Below, piece by piece: positions 46,567 through 56,056 of a DNA stretch of 64,000 nucleotides. Every line of letters starts with the position of its first letter. The stretch's first letter is position 1. Origin of the DNA: Pseudomonas sp. MYb60. GTDB taxonomy: Bacteria > Pseudomonadota > Gammaproteobacteria > Pseudomonadales > Pseudomonadaceae. Below the pieces are notes generated by a model, which saw only the letters and a list, made by a program, of their open reading frames with translations, was not told the DNA's origin and did no database searches. The stretch is from contig NZ_PCOZ01000002.1 in NCBI RefSeq assembly GCF_002979555.1, positions 186,001 through 250,000 on the forward strand, given 5' to 3'. The position numbers were made by a program, and so were the translations under genes.

Positions 46567-48246
46567 ATGCCCGTTGATCAGCAATTGGATTTGCAGCAGT
46601 TGATACCCGACCTGCTCGATGCAGGCCTGGTGACGACCGATGTAGCGAAACGCTTATCGACGTTGGGGGCCGACGTTCACAGCCATCCGCTTGAGCGCGT
46701 TGCCGAACAGGGTCCCTGCCTGGAAACCCTCATACACTGGCTGGCCCGGCACGCAGGGCAGGATTACCTGCGTATCGACCCGCTGAAGATCGACGTCGCG
46801 ACCGTCGTGCCGCTGATGTCCCATGCCTTCGCCCAACGCCACGCCATCCTGGCCGTTGCCGTGGATGCGCACACCGTCACCATTGCCAGCGCCCAGCCGT
46901 TCATTACCGGCTGGGAGGCAGGGCTGGCCCAGGTCCTTCAACGTTCGATCAGGCGGGTGGTCGCCAACCCCCAGGCTATCCGGCGTTGTATCGGCGAGTT
47001 CTACCGGCTGGTGAAATCCGTCGGCGGGGCCGATCAAAAAGCGCTGGCACCGGGTAATTTCGAACTGCTCAACCTCGGCGCCAGCGACCAGGAACCGGAC
47101 GCCAACGATGCGCATATCGTCAATATCGTCGACTGGCTGCTGCAGTACGCATTTGCCCAGCGGGCCAGCGATATCCACATTGAACCCGGCCAGGAGCAAG
47201 GCCGCGTGCGCTTTCGCATTGACGGGCTGCTGCATGATGCCTACCAGTTTCCGCCCCAGGTCACGATGGCAGTGGTCAGCCGCCTGAAAAGCCTGGGCCG
47301 CATGAACGTGGCGGAGAAACGTCGTCCCCAGGACGGCAGGATCAAGACCAAGAGCCCGACGGGTGCTGAAGTCGAGTTGCGGCTTTCCACGCTGCCGACG
47401 GTTTTTGGCGAAAAACTGGTGATGCGGATCTTTGACCCCCAGGTTCTGCTCAAGGACTTTGACCAGTTGGGCCTGTCCGCCGAGGACCAACAGCGCTGGC
47501 AGGCCATGACCCGCCAGGCCAACGGCATCATCCTGGTCACCGGCCCCACCGGCTCAGGCAAGACCAGCACGCTCTACACCACGCTCAAACAGATGGCCAC
47601 GCGGGAGATCAACCTGTGCACGGTGGAAGACCCCATCGAAATGGCCGAGCCCGCGTTTAACCAGATGCAGGTGCAGCCCAACATCGACCTGACCTTCGCC
47701 AGCGGCATCCGCGCCCTGCTGCGCCAGGATCCGGACATCATCATGATCGGCGAGATTCGTGACCAGGAAACTGCCGAGATGGCGATCCAGGCTGCCTTGA
47801 CCGGGCACCTGGTGCTGTCGACCCTGCACACCAACGACGCACCGAGTGCCATCAGTCGCTTACAGGAACTGGGTATTGCTCATTATTTGATCAAGGCCAC
47901 GTTGTTGGGGGTGATGGCGCAAAGACTGGTGCGGGTTTTGTGTGCCCACTGCAAGCGCTCGCTGGGGGGCGTCCATGAAGCCGTGGGGTGCGTTGAATGC
48001 CGAAACAGCGGCTATCGGGGCCGCGCCGGGGTTTACGAAATCATGCCTCTGGAGGAAGAGCTCAAGGCGCTGATCACCCCCGGCACCGATGTGCAGGCCC
48101 TGCGACAGCGGGCCATGGCACAGGGGATGTGCAGCCTGCGCATGGCGGGTATGCAAAAGGTCGAGGCCGGCCTGACCACGCTGGAGGAAGTATTGCGGGT
48201 CACCCCTGGGGATTCAGTAACAAATGCTTTGATTGTTGCGCCGTGA
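46567..48246 (+). CDS. Orphan GspE/PilB-type secretion ATPase
   Basis: A 559-aa hexameric-ATPase-type protein of the GspE/PulE/PilB family. An N-terminal MshEN/N1-like domain fills about residues 1-150. Walker A GPTGSGKTST is at 326-335, the Asp box follows (CTVEDPIEM), Walker B is DIIMIGEIRDQE near 390-401, and a His box is STLHTND. A four-cysteine zinc motif is C459-x2-C462 and C475-x2-C478, as in GspE. No pilin, secretin, platform or prepilin peptidase gene is near. It may power a pilus or secretion system encoded elsewhere. Confidence 0.88.
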   Translation: MPVDQQLDLQQLIPDLLDAGLVTTDVAKRLSTLGADVHSHPLERVAEQGPCLETLIHWLARHAGQDYLRIDPLKIDVATVVPLMSHAFAQRHAILAVAVDAHTVTIASAQPFITGWEAGLAQVLQRSIRRVVANPQAIRRCIGEFYRLVKSVGGADQKALAPGNFELLNLGASDQEPDANDAHIVNIVDWLLQYAFAQRASDIHIEPGQEQGRVRFRIDGLLHDAYQFPPQVTMAVVSRLKSLGRMNVAEKRRPQDGRIKTKSPTGAEVELRLSTLPTVFGEKLVMRIFDPQVLLKDFDQLGLSAEDQQRWQAMTRQANGIILVTGPTGSGKTSTLYTTLKQMATREINLCTVEDPIEMAEPAFNQMQVQPNIDLTFASGIRALLRQDPDIIMIGEIRDQETAEMAIQAALTGHLVLSTLHTNDAPSAISRLQELGIAHYLIKATLLGVMAQRLVRVLCAHCKRSLGGVHEAVGCVECRNSGYRGRAGVYEIMPLEEELKALITPGTDVQALRQRAMAQGMCSLRMAGMQKVEAGLTTLEEVLRVTPGDSVTNALIVAP

Positions 48247-48323
48247 AACCGTCCTTATCGGTGACGACACCGTTACAATCCGTCGAACACCGTTCGACTG
48301 ACACCATCAGATAGGGAATCGCT

Positions 48324-49244
48324 ATGCAGATCGGAACCGTACTGCTTCTTTTCGTGGGGCTGGCCGTCGCCATCCTGTTCATGGGCTTCAAGGTAGTCCC
48401 CCAGGGATACCAGTGGACCGTCGAGCGCTTCGGCCGCTACACCAACACCCTCAAGCCTGGCCTGAACATCATCATCCCGGTGATGGACCGCATCGGTCGC
48501 AAGATCAATGTGATGGAAAGCGTGCTGGACATCCCGCCCCAGGAAGTCATCACCGCCGACAACGCCACTGTGCAGATCGATGCCGTGTGCTTCTTCCAGG
48601 TGGTCAACACCGCCCAGGCCGCCTACGAGGTGAACAACCTCGAACATGCCATCCGCAACCTGCTGCAAACCAATATCCGTACCGTGCTCGGCTCCATGGA
48701 ACTGGACGCCATGCTCAGCCAGCGCGACGGCATCAACGAAAAGCTCCTGCGAACCGTGGATGAAGCCACCGCACCCTGGGGCATCAAGATCACCCGTATC
48801 GAGATCAAGGACATCAGCCCGCCCGCCGACCTGATGGCAGCCATGTCCGGCCAGATGAAAGCCGAGCGGATCAAGCGTGCGCAGATCCTTGAAGCCGAAG
48901 GCCTGCGAGCGTCGGCGATCCTCACCGCCGAAGGCAAGAAGCAGGCGCAGATCCTCGAAGCCGAGGGTAGCCGTCAGGCCGCATTCCTGGAGTCCGAAGC
49001 CCGCGAGCGTCAGGCCGAAGCCGAGGCCCGCGCCACCCAAGTGGTGTCGGAAGCGATTGCGTCGGGCAACGTGCAGGCGGTCAATTACTTCGTCGCGCAA
49101 AAATACATCGACGCCCTGGGCAAGCTGGCATCGGCCAACAACAGCAAGGTCATTCTGATGCCGCTGGAAGCGAGCCAGGTGATCGGCGCGGTCGGTGGTA
49201 TCGGCGAGATCGTCAAGGCCACCTTCGACAGCAAGAAAGGCTGA
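48324..49244 (+). CDS. SPFH-domain membrane protease-modulator protein (QmcA/stomatin-like)
   Basis: A 306-aa protein with one N-terminal membrane segment (residues 4-24, [20 protein letters not shown]), an SPFH/band-7 domain (about 25-180, [20 protein letters not shown]) and a long charged coiled coil (about 180-245). Stomatin-type proteins form inner-membrane rafts. It lies 4 bp before the NfeD gene, the standard slipin-NfeD pair. Confidence 0.92.
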   Translation: MQIGTVLLLFVGLAVAILFMGFKVVPQGYQWTVERFGRYTNTLKPGLNIIIPVMDRIGRKINVMESVLDIPPQEVITADNATVQIDAVCFFQVVNTAQAAYEVNNLEHAIRNLLQTNIRTVLGSMELDAMLSQRDGINEKLLRTVDEATAPWGIKITRIEIKDISPPADLMAAMSGQMKAERIKRAQILEAEGLRASAILTAEGKKQAQILEAEGSRQAAFLESEARERQAEAEARATQVVSEAIASGNVQAVNYFVAQKYIDALGKLASANNSKVILMPLEASQVIGAVGGIGEIVKATFDSKKG

Positions 49245-49248
49245 GATC

Positions 49249-49695
49249 ATGTGGGAATTCCTGCAGCATCTGTCGTTCTGGGATTGGCTGGCACTGGGCA
49301 CCGTACTGCTGATCCTTGAGGTCTTCGGCGCCGGCGGTTACCTGTTGTGGATGGGTATCGCTGCGGCGGCCGTGGGTGTGATCAAGTTTCTGGTGCCGCC
49401 CCTGGCGCTGGAATGGCAACTGCTGCTGTTCGCCGTGTTGTCGATACTGACCGCGGTGTATTGGTGGAAACGCCAGCGCAGCAGCGCCAAGGCCAGCGAC
49501 CAGCCGGGTCTGAATGAGCGCGGCTCCGAGCTGATAGGCCGAACCTTCATGGTGCACCAGGCAATCGTGGACGGCCGGGGCAAGGTAAAAGTCGGTGATG
49601 GCGTGTGGATGGTGACCGGCCCGGACAGCCCTGTGGGCGCCCAGGTACGGGTGATAGCCCAGGAAGGGGTGGTGTTGAAAGTTGAAACTGTTTAG
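49249..49695 (+). CDS. NfeD-family membrane protein
   Basis: A 148-aa short NfeD protein. Two or three membrane helices (about residues 12-75, e.g. DWLALGTVLLILEVFGAGGY) are followed by a C-terminal OB fold (about 90-148, ELIGRTFMVHQAIVDGRGKV). It lacks the protease domain of long NfeD. It is the partner of the SPFH protein and starts 4 bp after its stop codon. Confidence 0.9.
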   Translation: MWEFLQHLSFWDWLALGTVLLILEVFGAGGYLLWMGIAAAAVGVIKFLVPPLALEWQLLLFAVLSILTAVYWWKRQRSSAKASDQPGLNERGSELIGRTFMVHQAIVDGRGKVKVGDGVWMVTGPDSPVGAQVRVIAQEGVVLKVETV

Positions 49696-49764
49696 TCGCT
49701 CACGGAACTCGGACGGGCCAACTACAATCATACAGAACAGATACCCCACCCGGAGTCACCCACC

Positions 49765-50079
49765 ATGCGTCTCAAATATGCTGTCGCAACCCTTGCTGTG
49801 CTTTCCCTTCCTGTCGGTTCAGCGATGGCCGACAGTTTCTGGCGCAACGTCATCTCGTCGGGCGCCACCACTGGCTCGACGTACCTGACCTTCAAGGACC
49901 ACAAGTTGGTGGTCGCCGCTCAAGACGACGCAGGCAGCTTTGTTGCCAGCGACGGCGGTATCCGTGGCCCCTACCTGGAAGCCGCGATGCAGAAAGTCCG
50001 CGCCGACAACCCTGGCCTGCAAGCCACGGACATGGAACTGGCGAACGCCATCCTTGCGAAAAACGCCGTTACCGAGTGA
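49765..50079 (+). CDS. DUF2388 exported protein
   Basis: A 104-aa exported protein. The signal peptide is about residues 1-22 (ending GSAMA) and the mature start is DSFWRNVISSGATTGSTYLT. The DUF2388 motif FKDHKLVVAAQDDAGSFVAS followed by DGGIRGPYLEAA is clear. Function is unknown; pseudomonads carry several copies. It ends just before an intrinsic terminator. Confidence 0.88.
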   Translation: MRLKYAVATLAVLSLPVGSAMADSFWRNVISSGATTGSTYLTFKDHKLVVAAQDDAGSFVASDGGIRGPYLEAAMQKVRADNPGLQATDMELANAILAKNAVTE

Positions 50080-50092
50080 CCCCCTCACTCTG

Positions 50093-50123
50093 AAAAATGC
50101 CGCTCTCGTAGCGGCATTTTTTT
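50093..50123 (+). terminator. Intrinsic terminator of the DUF2388 gene
   Basis: Stem ATGCCGCT (50097-50104), loop CTCGT, stem AGCGGCAT (50110-50117), followed by T7. A five-base A run precedes it. Confidence 0.93.
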
Positions 50124-50241
50124 GCCTGCTCGGTGACGATTCATTCACAGGCGACAGGCTATATTCAGTCGAACCGTGCAACCATGCCGCTGCTGGTACC
50201 TCGCCACTCATCGCCAATCTGAAACGGATGCCTTCGTCGTC

Positions 50242-51390
50242 ATGAGCTCACTGCCCTTCCTGCCGTTCTCCAAACCCACCATCGACGAAGCCACCATCTC
50301 GGCCGTGGGCGATGTATTGCGCTCGGGCTGGATTACCAGTGGTCCAAAAGTCCAGGCGTTCGAGGCGCAGTTGTCGGAATACTTTGGCGGCAGGCCGGTG
50401 CGCACGTTCAACTCGGGCACCTGCACCATGGAGATTGCCTTGCGCATTGCGGGCGTCGGGCCGGGGGATGAAGTCATCACCACACCGATCTCCTGGGTCG
50501 CCACGGCCAACGTGATTCTCGAAGTGGGCGCCACTCCGGTGTTTGCCGACATTGACCCGGTGACCCGCAATATCGACCTCAGCCAGGTGGAAGCGGCAAT
50601 CACCCCGCGCACCAAGGCGATCATCCCGGTGTACCTGGCCGGCCTGCCGCTGGACATGCCGATGCTTTACGCGCTGGCCAACAAGTACAACCTGCGCATC
50701 ATCGAAGACGCCGCCCAGGCACTGGGTTCCAGCTGGGACGGCGAGCGCATTGGCGCTACCGGCGATTTCGTGTCGTTCAGCTTCCAGGCCAATAAGAACA
50801 TCACGTCTTCCGAAGGCGGGTGCCTGGTGTTGAACACTCCCGAAGAGGCACGCCTGGCCGAGAAGTATCGCCTGCAAGGCGTCACGCGCACTGGCTTCGA
50901 CGGACTGGACGTGGATGTATTGGGCGGCAAGTTCAACATGACCGACATCGCTGCCGCCATTGGCCTGGGGCAATTTGCCCATATCGAGCAGATCACTGCT
51001 CACCGCCAGAACCTGGCGCGGCACTACTTCAAATATTTCGGTGCCGACTTTGAAGCGCAATACGGCGCCCAGCTACCGCCCGCTGACTTCGAGAACAGCA
51101 ACTGGCACTTGTTTCAACTGGTGCTTGCGGAGCGCACAGACGGCCTGCCCGCCCGCGCCACGTTCATGGAGCAGATGCAGGCTCACGGCGTAGGCATTGG
51201 CTATCACTACCCGCCGATCCACCTGCTGAGCCTTTATCGGGCGCAGGGGTTCACGGAAGGCATGTTCCCGGTGGCGGAAAAGGTGGGGCGCTTGATCGTG
51301 TCGTTGCCGATGTTTACGGCGATGACAGAGGCGGATGTGGAGCGGTCGGTAGCGGCGGTCAAAGCCGTCTTGAAGCGCGCTAAACCCTAA
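50242..51390 (+). CDS. DegT/DnrJ/EryC1/StrS-family PLP aminotransferase
   Basis: A 382-aa sugar-nucleotide-aminotransferase-type enzyme. The PLP lysine is K185 in FSFQANKNITSSEGG, and IIEDAAQALGSSWDG binds the cofactor. LPFSKPTIDEATISAVGDVL then RSGWITSGPKV at the start resembles ArnB-type 4-amino-sugar transaminases. No other sugar-biosynthesis, LPS or polymyxin-resistance genes are close, so substrate is unknown. The start at 50242 is family-like; the open frame before it is not. Confidence 0.88.
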   Translation: MSSLPFLPFSKPTIDEATISAVGDVLRSGWITSGPKVQAFEAQLSEYFGGRPVRTFNSGTCTMEIALRIAGVGPGDEVITTPISWVATANVILEVGATPVFADIDPVTRNIDLSQVEAAITPRTKAIIPVYLAGLPLDMPMLYALANKYNLRIIEDAAQALGSSWDGERIGATGDFVSFSFQANKNITSSEGGCLVLNTPEEARLAEKYRLQGVTRTGFDGLDVDVLGGKFNMTDIAAAIGLGQFAHIEQITAHRQNLARHYFKYFGADFEAQYGAQLPPADFENSNWHLFQLVLAERTDGLPARATFMEQMQAHGVGIGYHYPPIHLLSLYRAQGFTEGMFPVAEKVGRLIVSLPMFTAMTEADVERSVAAVKAVLKRAKP

Positions 51391-51410
51391 AGGCTGGCGC
51401 CGATCAAAAG

Positions 51411-51438
51411 GTGGGAGGTGGCTTTCCCCCCCTCCCAC
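51411..51438. repeat. Compact degenerate REP palindrome
   Basis: GTGGGAGGTGGCTTT and CCCCCCCTCCCAC: one imperfect 28-bp hairpin in place of the usual doublet. It lies between the convergent aminotransferase and gcvH genes and may act as a shared terminator. Confidence 0.65.
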
Positions 51439-51450
51439 ATTTGAACCTAT

Positions 51451-51834
51451 TTATTCGCCGATGGCGGCTTTGTAGCCAGCAGCATCCAGCAGTTTTTCCA
51501 CATCCGCCGGGTTGCTTGGCTTGAGCTTGAAGATCCATGCGCCATACGGGTCGGAGTTCAGCAGCTCCGGGCTACCACTCAGCTCTTCGTTGACGGCGAT
51601 CACTTCGCCGGCGACCGGGGCGTAGATATCCGAGGCGGCCTTTACCGATTCAACCACACCTGCCTGGCCTTGCGCTTCAAACTGCGCGCCCACTTCCGCC
51701 AACTCAACGAACACCACATCGCCCAACGCTTCCTGGGCATGGTCGGAGATGCCGACGGTCACGGTGCCGTCAGCTTCCAGGCGTGCCCATTCATGACTCT
51801 CGGCAAAACGCAGGTCGGCCGGGATATTGCTCAT
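51451..51834 (-). CDS. gcvH: GcvH, glycine cleavage system H protein
   Basis: A 127-aa lipoyl carrier protein. The lipoylated lysine is K65 in [18 protein letters not shown]. It shuttles the aminomethyl group between GcvP and GcvT. The start at 51834 ([20 protein letters not shown]) is the family start; an ATG five codons upstream is less likely. It follows gcvT by 53 bp. gcvP, often next to gcvH, is not in this window. Confidence 0.95.
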   Translation of the reverse strand: MSNIPADLRFAESHEWARLEADGTVTVGISDHAQEALGDVVFVELAEVGAQFEAQGQAGVVESVKAASDIYAPVAGEVIAVNEELSGSPELLNSDPYGAWIFKLKPSNPADVEKLLDAAGYKAAIGE

Positions 51835-51887
51835 AGTCTGTGTCCTCAAGAAGTAATGTCAGCGGCCTTTGGCCTGCCGGAAATAGG

Positions 51888-52970
51888 TTAGATCAAGGTT
51901 TTGCCATGGCGCACGAAGGTCGGCTTGACCACTCGAACCGGGTACCACTTGCCGCGAATTTCCACTTCGGCCCGATCAGCCGTCGCCGTCGGCACACGCG
52001 CCAGGGCAATGGATTTGCTCAGCGTAGGAGAGAAACTACCACTGGTGATCTCCCCTTCGCCAACATTGGCGATACGAACCACCTGATGAGCGCGTAAAAC
52101 CCCGCGTTCTTCCAGTACCAGCCCTACCAGCTTGAACTGCACACCGGCAGCCTGCTCGGCCTCCAGCGCGGCACGGCCGATGAAATCGCGCTCGGCAGGC
52201 TCCCACGCAATGCTCCAGGCCATGTTCGCCGCCAAGGGCGAAACGTCCTGGTGAATGTCCTGGCCGTAGAGGTTCATCCCGGCTTCAAGGCGCAAGGTGT
52301 CGCGGGCGCCCAGGCCGATGGGTGAAATACCCGCACCCACCAGGTCGTTGAAAAAGCCCGGTGCCTGGTCGGCCGGCAGCACAATTTCCAACCCGTCTTC
52401 GCCGGTGTAGCCGGTGCGAGCGATAAACCAGTCGCCATCGGCCTGGCCTTCGAACGGCTTGAGTTGGTGAATGAGGGTGCTGCGGGACTGGGTCACCAGT
52501 TCGGCGATCTTGTGCCGGGCGTGCGGCCCTTGAATCGCCAGCATCGCCAGCTCGGCACGCTCACTCAGCTGGACCTGATAGCGGCCCAGTTGCGCTTGCA
52601 TCCAGGCCATGTCCTGGTCGCGGGTGGCGGCGTTGACCACCAGGCGGTAACCGGCTTCGGTGCGGTAGACGATCATGTCATCCACCACGCCGCCCTTTTC
52701 GTTGAGCATGGCGCTGTACAACGCACGACCACAGGCGTGCAGACGCTCGACGTCATTGGCCAGCAGGTGCTGGAGCCATTCCTTGGCCTGTGGGCCGGCG
52801 ACATCGATCACGGTCATGTGAGATACATCGAACACCCCGCAGTCGCGTCGCACCTGATGGTGTTCTTCAACTTGCGAGCCGTAATGCAGAGGCATATCCC
52901 AACCGCCAAAATCGACCATTTTCGCGCCTAGGGCGAGATGCAGGTCATACAGAGGCGTACGCTGTCCCAT
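51888..52970 (-). CDS. gcvT: GcvT, aminomethyltransferase of the glycine cleavage system
   Basis: A 360-aa tetrahydrofolate-dependent enzyme that releases ammonia and forms 5,10-methylene-THF. The start region [20 protein letters not shown] and the folate-site motif [14 protein letters not shown] are clear. The C-terminal domain contains [20 protein letters not shown] then SGSFSPTL. The start at 52970 follows a good AAGGAG ribosome binding site. It lies 53 bp upstream of gcvH in the same operon. Confidence 0.95.
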   Translation of the reverse strand: MGQRTPLYDLHLALGAKMVDFGGWDMPLHYGSQVEEHHQVRRDCGVFDVSHMTVIDVAGPQAKEWLQHLLANDVERLHACGRALYSAMLNEKGGVVDDMIVYRTEAGYRLVVNAATRDQDMAWMQAQLGRYQVQLSERAELAMLAIQGPHARHKIAELVTQSRSTLIHQLKPFEGQADGDWFIARTGYTGEDGLEIVLPADQAPGFFNDLVGAGISPIGLGARDTLRLEAGMNLYGQDIHQDVSPLAANMAWSIAWEPAERDFIGRAALEAEQAAGVQFKLVGLVLEERGVLRAHQVVRIANVGEGEITSGSFSPTLSKSIALARVPTATADRAEVEIRGKWYPVRVVKPTFVRHGKTLI

Positions 52971-53098
52971 GGGTTTCTCCTTCCGGGCTTGGCGAAGGTG
53001 CGCGGAGCTGCCGTTTGCACCTGAACGCCTTGATTCACAAGGCTTGCAGCCGCGCCCAGCGACCCGCTCCGAAAGACGAAGCGCACCGAATGCCGCGC

Positions 53099-53104
53099 AT
53101 TGTA
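53099..53104 (-). promoter_or_regulatory. Possible -10 element of gcvT
   Basis: On the - strand TACAAT (5 of 6 to TATAAT) about 130 bp before the gcvT start, with a poor -35 (GTGCCA) 17 bp upstream. The leader shows no glycine-riboswitch core that I can recognise. Confidence 0.3.
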
Positions 53105-53127
53105 GCCGCAAGCCGTAGGACTGGCAC

Positions 53128-54744
53128 CTAAGCGATTTGCCGGGCCGAGCGTCGGATCAGCCCGATGACCGGCAACAGGCCGACCAGCACCAGGGTCAGC
53201 GCCGGCAATGACGCCCGCGCCCACTCCCCTTCGCTGGTCATTTCAAAGATGCGAACAGCGAGGGTGTCCCAGCCGAACGGGCGCATCAGCAGGGTCGCGG
53301 GCATTTCCTTGAGCACATCGACGAATACCAGCAGCGCTGCGCTGAGCGTGCCCGGCAGCAGCAACGGCAGATACACTTTGCAAAACAGTCGCGGCCCGCT
53401 CACGCCAAGGCTGCGCGCGGCTTCGGGCAACGAGGGGCGAATGCGCGCCAGGCTGTTTTCCAGCGGCCCGTAAGCCACGGCCAGGAAGCGCACCAGATAA
53501 GCCAGCACCAGCGCCGACAGGCTGCCCAGCAACAACGGCTTGCCCGCACCACCCAGCCAGCCGGAGAGCGGCACCACCAGTTCACGGTCCAGGTAGCTGA
53601 ACGCCAACATGATTGACACCGCCAGCACCGAGCCCGGCAACGCATAGCCAACGTTGGCCAGGCTGATGCCGGAGCGGATCGCCCGGGTCGGCGCCAGCCG
53701 GTTGGCGAAGGCCAGCACCAATGCCACGCTGACGGTGATCAGCGCTGCGATGCCGCCCAGGTAGAGGGTGTGGATGATCAGACCGGTGTAGCGCTCGTCC
53801 AGGTCAAAGCGGCCGCGCTGCCAGAACCAGGCGACCAGCTGAATCATCGGGATGACAAAGGCACAGGCAAATACCAACCCGCACCAAGTGCTCGCCGCGG
53901 CAGCCTTGAACCCGTGCAAGTGATACAGCGCCTTGCCCCGCGGGCGCTCATTGCTCGGCCGGCTGGCCCCGCGGGCACGCCGTTCGCCGTACAGCACCAG
54001 CATCACCACCAACAGCAACAGGCTGGCCAGTTGTGCCGCACTGGACAGGCTGAAGAAGCCATACCAGGTTTTATAGATAGCGGTGGTGAAGGTATCGAAG
54101 TTGAACACCGAGACCGCGCCGAAATCCGCCAGGGTTTCCATCAGTGCCAACGCCACACCCGCACCGATCGCCGGGCGCGCCATGGGCAGAGCCACGCGCC
54201 AGAACGCCTGCCAAGGCGATTGTCCCAGCACCCGCGCGGCTTCCATCAGGCCTTTGCCCTGGGCCAGGAACGCGGTGCGCGCCAGCAGGTAGACGTAGGG
54301 ATAGAACACCAGCACCAATACGATGATCACGCCGCTGGTGGAGCGCACCCGCGGCAGGCGCAGGCCGCTACCGAACCATTCGCGCAACAGGGTTTGCACC
54401 GGGCCGGCAAAATCCAGCAGCCCTACAAACACAAACGCCAGCACGTAGGCAGGAATGGCGAATGGCAGCATCAGTGCCCAATCCAGCCAGCGTCGTCCGG
54501 GGAATTCGCAGAGGCTGGTCAGCCAGGCCAGGCTCACACCCAGCAGGGTTACACCGACGCCAACGCCCAGCACCAGGGTCAAGGTGTTGCTCAACAGGCG
54601 TGGCATCTGGGTTTCCCAGAGATGGGACCAGATTTGTGTGTCGATGCTTTGCCAGGACAGCAACAGCACGCTCAGCGGCAGCAGCACCAGGGCAGCGACG
54701 GTGAAGACCGGCAGGTACCAGCGGCGTTGGGCGGGGTGAGCCAA
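53128..54744 (-). CDS. Ferric-iron ABC transporter permease (FbpB/SfuB type, fused two-domain)
   Basis: A 538-aa permease with about twelve helices and two permease cores, as in SfuB/FbpB/HitB proteins. The loop in the first half is [20 protein letters not shown] and in the second half [20 protein letters not shown]. It imports Fe3+ delivered by the binding protein encoded upstream. No ATPase gene is adjacent. A REP doublet lies between it and the binding-protein gene. Confidence 0.92.
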   Translation of the reverse strand: MAHPAQRRWYLPVFTVAALVLLPLSVLLLSWQSIDTQIWSHLWETQMPRLLSNTLTLVLGVGVGVTLLGVSLAWLTSLCEFPGRRWLDWALMLPFAIPAYVLAFVFVGLLDFAGPVQTLLREWFGSGLRLPRVRSTSGVIIVLVLVFYPYVYLLARTAFLAQGKGLMEAARVLGQSPWQAFWRVALPMARPAIGAGVALALMETLADFGAVSVFNFDTFTTAIYKTWYGFFSLSSAAQLASLLLLVVMLVLYGERRARGASRPSNERPRGKALYHLHGFKAAAASTWCGLVFACAFVIPMIQLVAWFWQRGRFDLDERYTGLIIHTLYLGGIAALITVSVALVLAFANRLAPTRAIRSGISLANVGYALPGSVLAVSIMLAFSYLDRELVVPLSGWLGGAGKPLLLGSLSALVLAYLVRFLAVAYGPLENSLARIRPSLPEAARSLGVSGPRLFCKVYLPLLLPGTLSAALLVFVDVLKEMPATLLMRPFGWDTLAVRIFEMTSEGEWARASLPALTLVLVGLLPVIGLIRRSARQIA

Positions 54745-54790
54745 AAGCGTATTCTCAATTGATGAATAGGTTTAAACCACCACAATCCAA

Positions 54791-54878
54791 TGTGGGAGGG
54801 GGCTTGCCCCCGATGGCGGTGGATCAGTCACTGATGAGTAGACTGACACTCCGCTATCGGGGCAAGCCCCCTCCCACA
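54791..54878. repeat. REP doublet inside the ferric-iron ABC operon, class GGGGGC-TT-GCCCCC
   Basis: Arms 54791-54814 and 54856-54878 are reverse complements with one base missing in the right arm, 41 bp apart. It begins 17 bp after the binding-protein stop codon and ends 46 bp before the permease start, so it lies inside an operon. Confidence 0.92.
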
Positions 54879-54895
54879 TGTTGATTTGCAGTGTG

Positions 54896-55900
54896 TCAGT
54901 TCCAGCCAGCCCTATCCATCAGGCGGATCGCCTCGGCCTGACGCTTACCCGCCACTTCCACCGGCAAGGTGTCTGCCACGAATTTGCCCCAGCTCGCCAC
55001 TTCGGCCGATGGCGGTACCGCCGGGTTGGCCGGGAACTCCTGGTTCACGTCGGCAAAGATCTTCTGCGCCTCGGCGGTGGTCATCCATTCCACCAGGGCC
55101 TTGGCCGCTTCCGGGTGCGGCGCGTGCTTGGTCAGGCCGATGCCCGACAGGTTCACATGCACGCCGCGATCGCCCTGGTTCGGCCAGAACAGCTGCACGG
55201 CCAGCTTCGGGTTCTGCTTGTGCAGGCGGCCGTAGTAGTAGGTGTTGACGATACCCACGTCGCATTGCCCGGCGTTGATCGCCTCCAGCACCGCGATGTC
55301 ATCGGAGAACACATCGGTGGACAGGTTGTTGACCCAGCCCTTGACGATCTCTTCGGTCTTGGCCGCGCCATGGGTTTCGATCAGGGTGGCGGTCAGCGAC
55401 TGGTTGTAGACCTTTTTTGCGGTACGCAGGCACAGGCGGCCTTCCCACTGCTTGTCGGCGAGCGCTTCGTAGGTGGTGAGGTCCGCTGGTTTTACCCGGT
55501 CGGTGGAATAGGCGATGGTGCGCGCACGCAGGCTCAAGCCGGTCCAGGCATGGTTTGAGGAGCGGTATTGCAGGGGAATGTTCTTGTCGATCACCGGTGA
55601 CGTGAACGGTTGCAGAATGCCCATCTGCTCAGCCTGCCAGAGGTTGCCGGCATCGACGGTGAGCAGCAGGTCGGCGGTGGCATTTTCGCCTTCGGCCTTG
55701 ATGCGCTGCATCAGCGGCGCTTCCTTGTCGGTGATGAACTTCACCTGCACGCCGGTCTTCTGGGTGTAGGCGTCGAATACCGGTTTGATCAGTTCGTCGA
55801 TGCGCGAGGAGTAGACCACCACTTCGTCGGCGGCCTGCACGGTGGTGCTGCCGATCAGGGTGAGTGCCAGGGCAGTCAGGAGGCGCTTGGGTGCCAACAT
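54896..55900 (-). CDS. Periplasmic ferric-iron-binding protein (FbpA/SfuA type)
   Basis: A 334-aa exported binding protein. The signal peptide is about residues 1-23 ([20 protein letters not shown] then VQA), with the mature start [20 protein letters not shown]. The iron-ligand tyrosine pair is in the segment [15 protein letters not shown]. It is transcribed ahead of the permease gene in the order binding protein, REP doublet, permease. Confidence 0.92.
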   Translation of the reverse strand: MLAPKRLLTALALTLIGSTTVQAADEVVVYSSRIDELIKPVFDAYTQKTGVQVKFITDKEAPLMQRIKAEGENATADLLLTVDAGNLWQAEQMGILQPFTSPVIDKNIPLQYRSSNHAWTGLSLRARTIAYSTDRVKPADLTTYEALADKQWEGRLCLRTAKKVYNQSLTATLIETHGAAKTEEIVKGWVNNLSTDVFSDDIAVLEAINAGQCDVGIVNTYYYGRLHKQNPKLAVQLFWPNQGDRGVHVNLSGIGLTKHAPHPEAAKALVEWMTTAEAQKIFADVNQEFPANPAVPPSAEVASWGKFVADTLPVEVAGKRQAEAIRLMDRAGWN

Positions 55901-56018
55901 GGGGGCAGTCTCTCATTTGCAAAAAGAGGGCAAATGATAAGGACTCACATTTGGTGATGCTTGGTGGAGGCGTTACCAGATGTTGCATGGCCGGGATTGG
56001 CAGTGCGGCTTATGGCCT

Positions 56019-56043
56019 CATCGCGGGCAAGTCCGGCTCCCAC
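56019..56043. repeat. Single REP-like unit, class GCGGGC-AA-GTCCGGC
   Basis: One 25-bp unit of the same class as the doublet at 37471-37540. No mirrored partner was found near it. It lies between the ubiquinone-pathway hydroxylase gene and the iron-binding-protein gene. Confidence 0.7.
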
Positions 56044-56056
56044 AGGGGGTCGCATT

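Noticed and set aside
52971..53127. Glycine riboswitch upstream of gcvT
   Set aside because: The leader lacks the two-aptamer GGAGAG-type cores; nothing beyond a weak -10 was seen.
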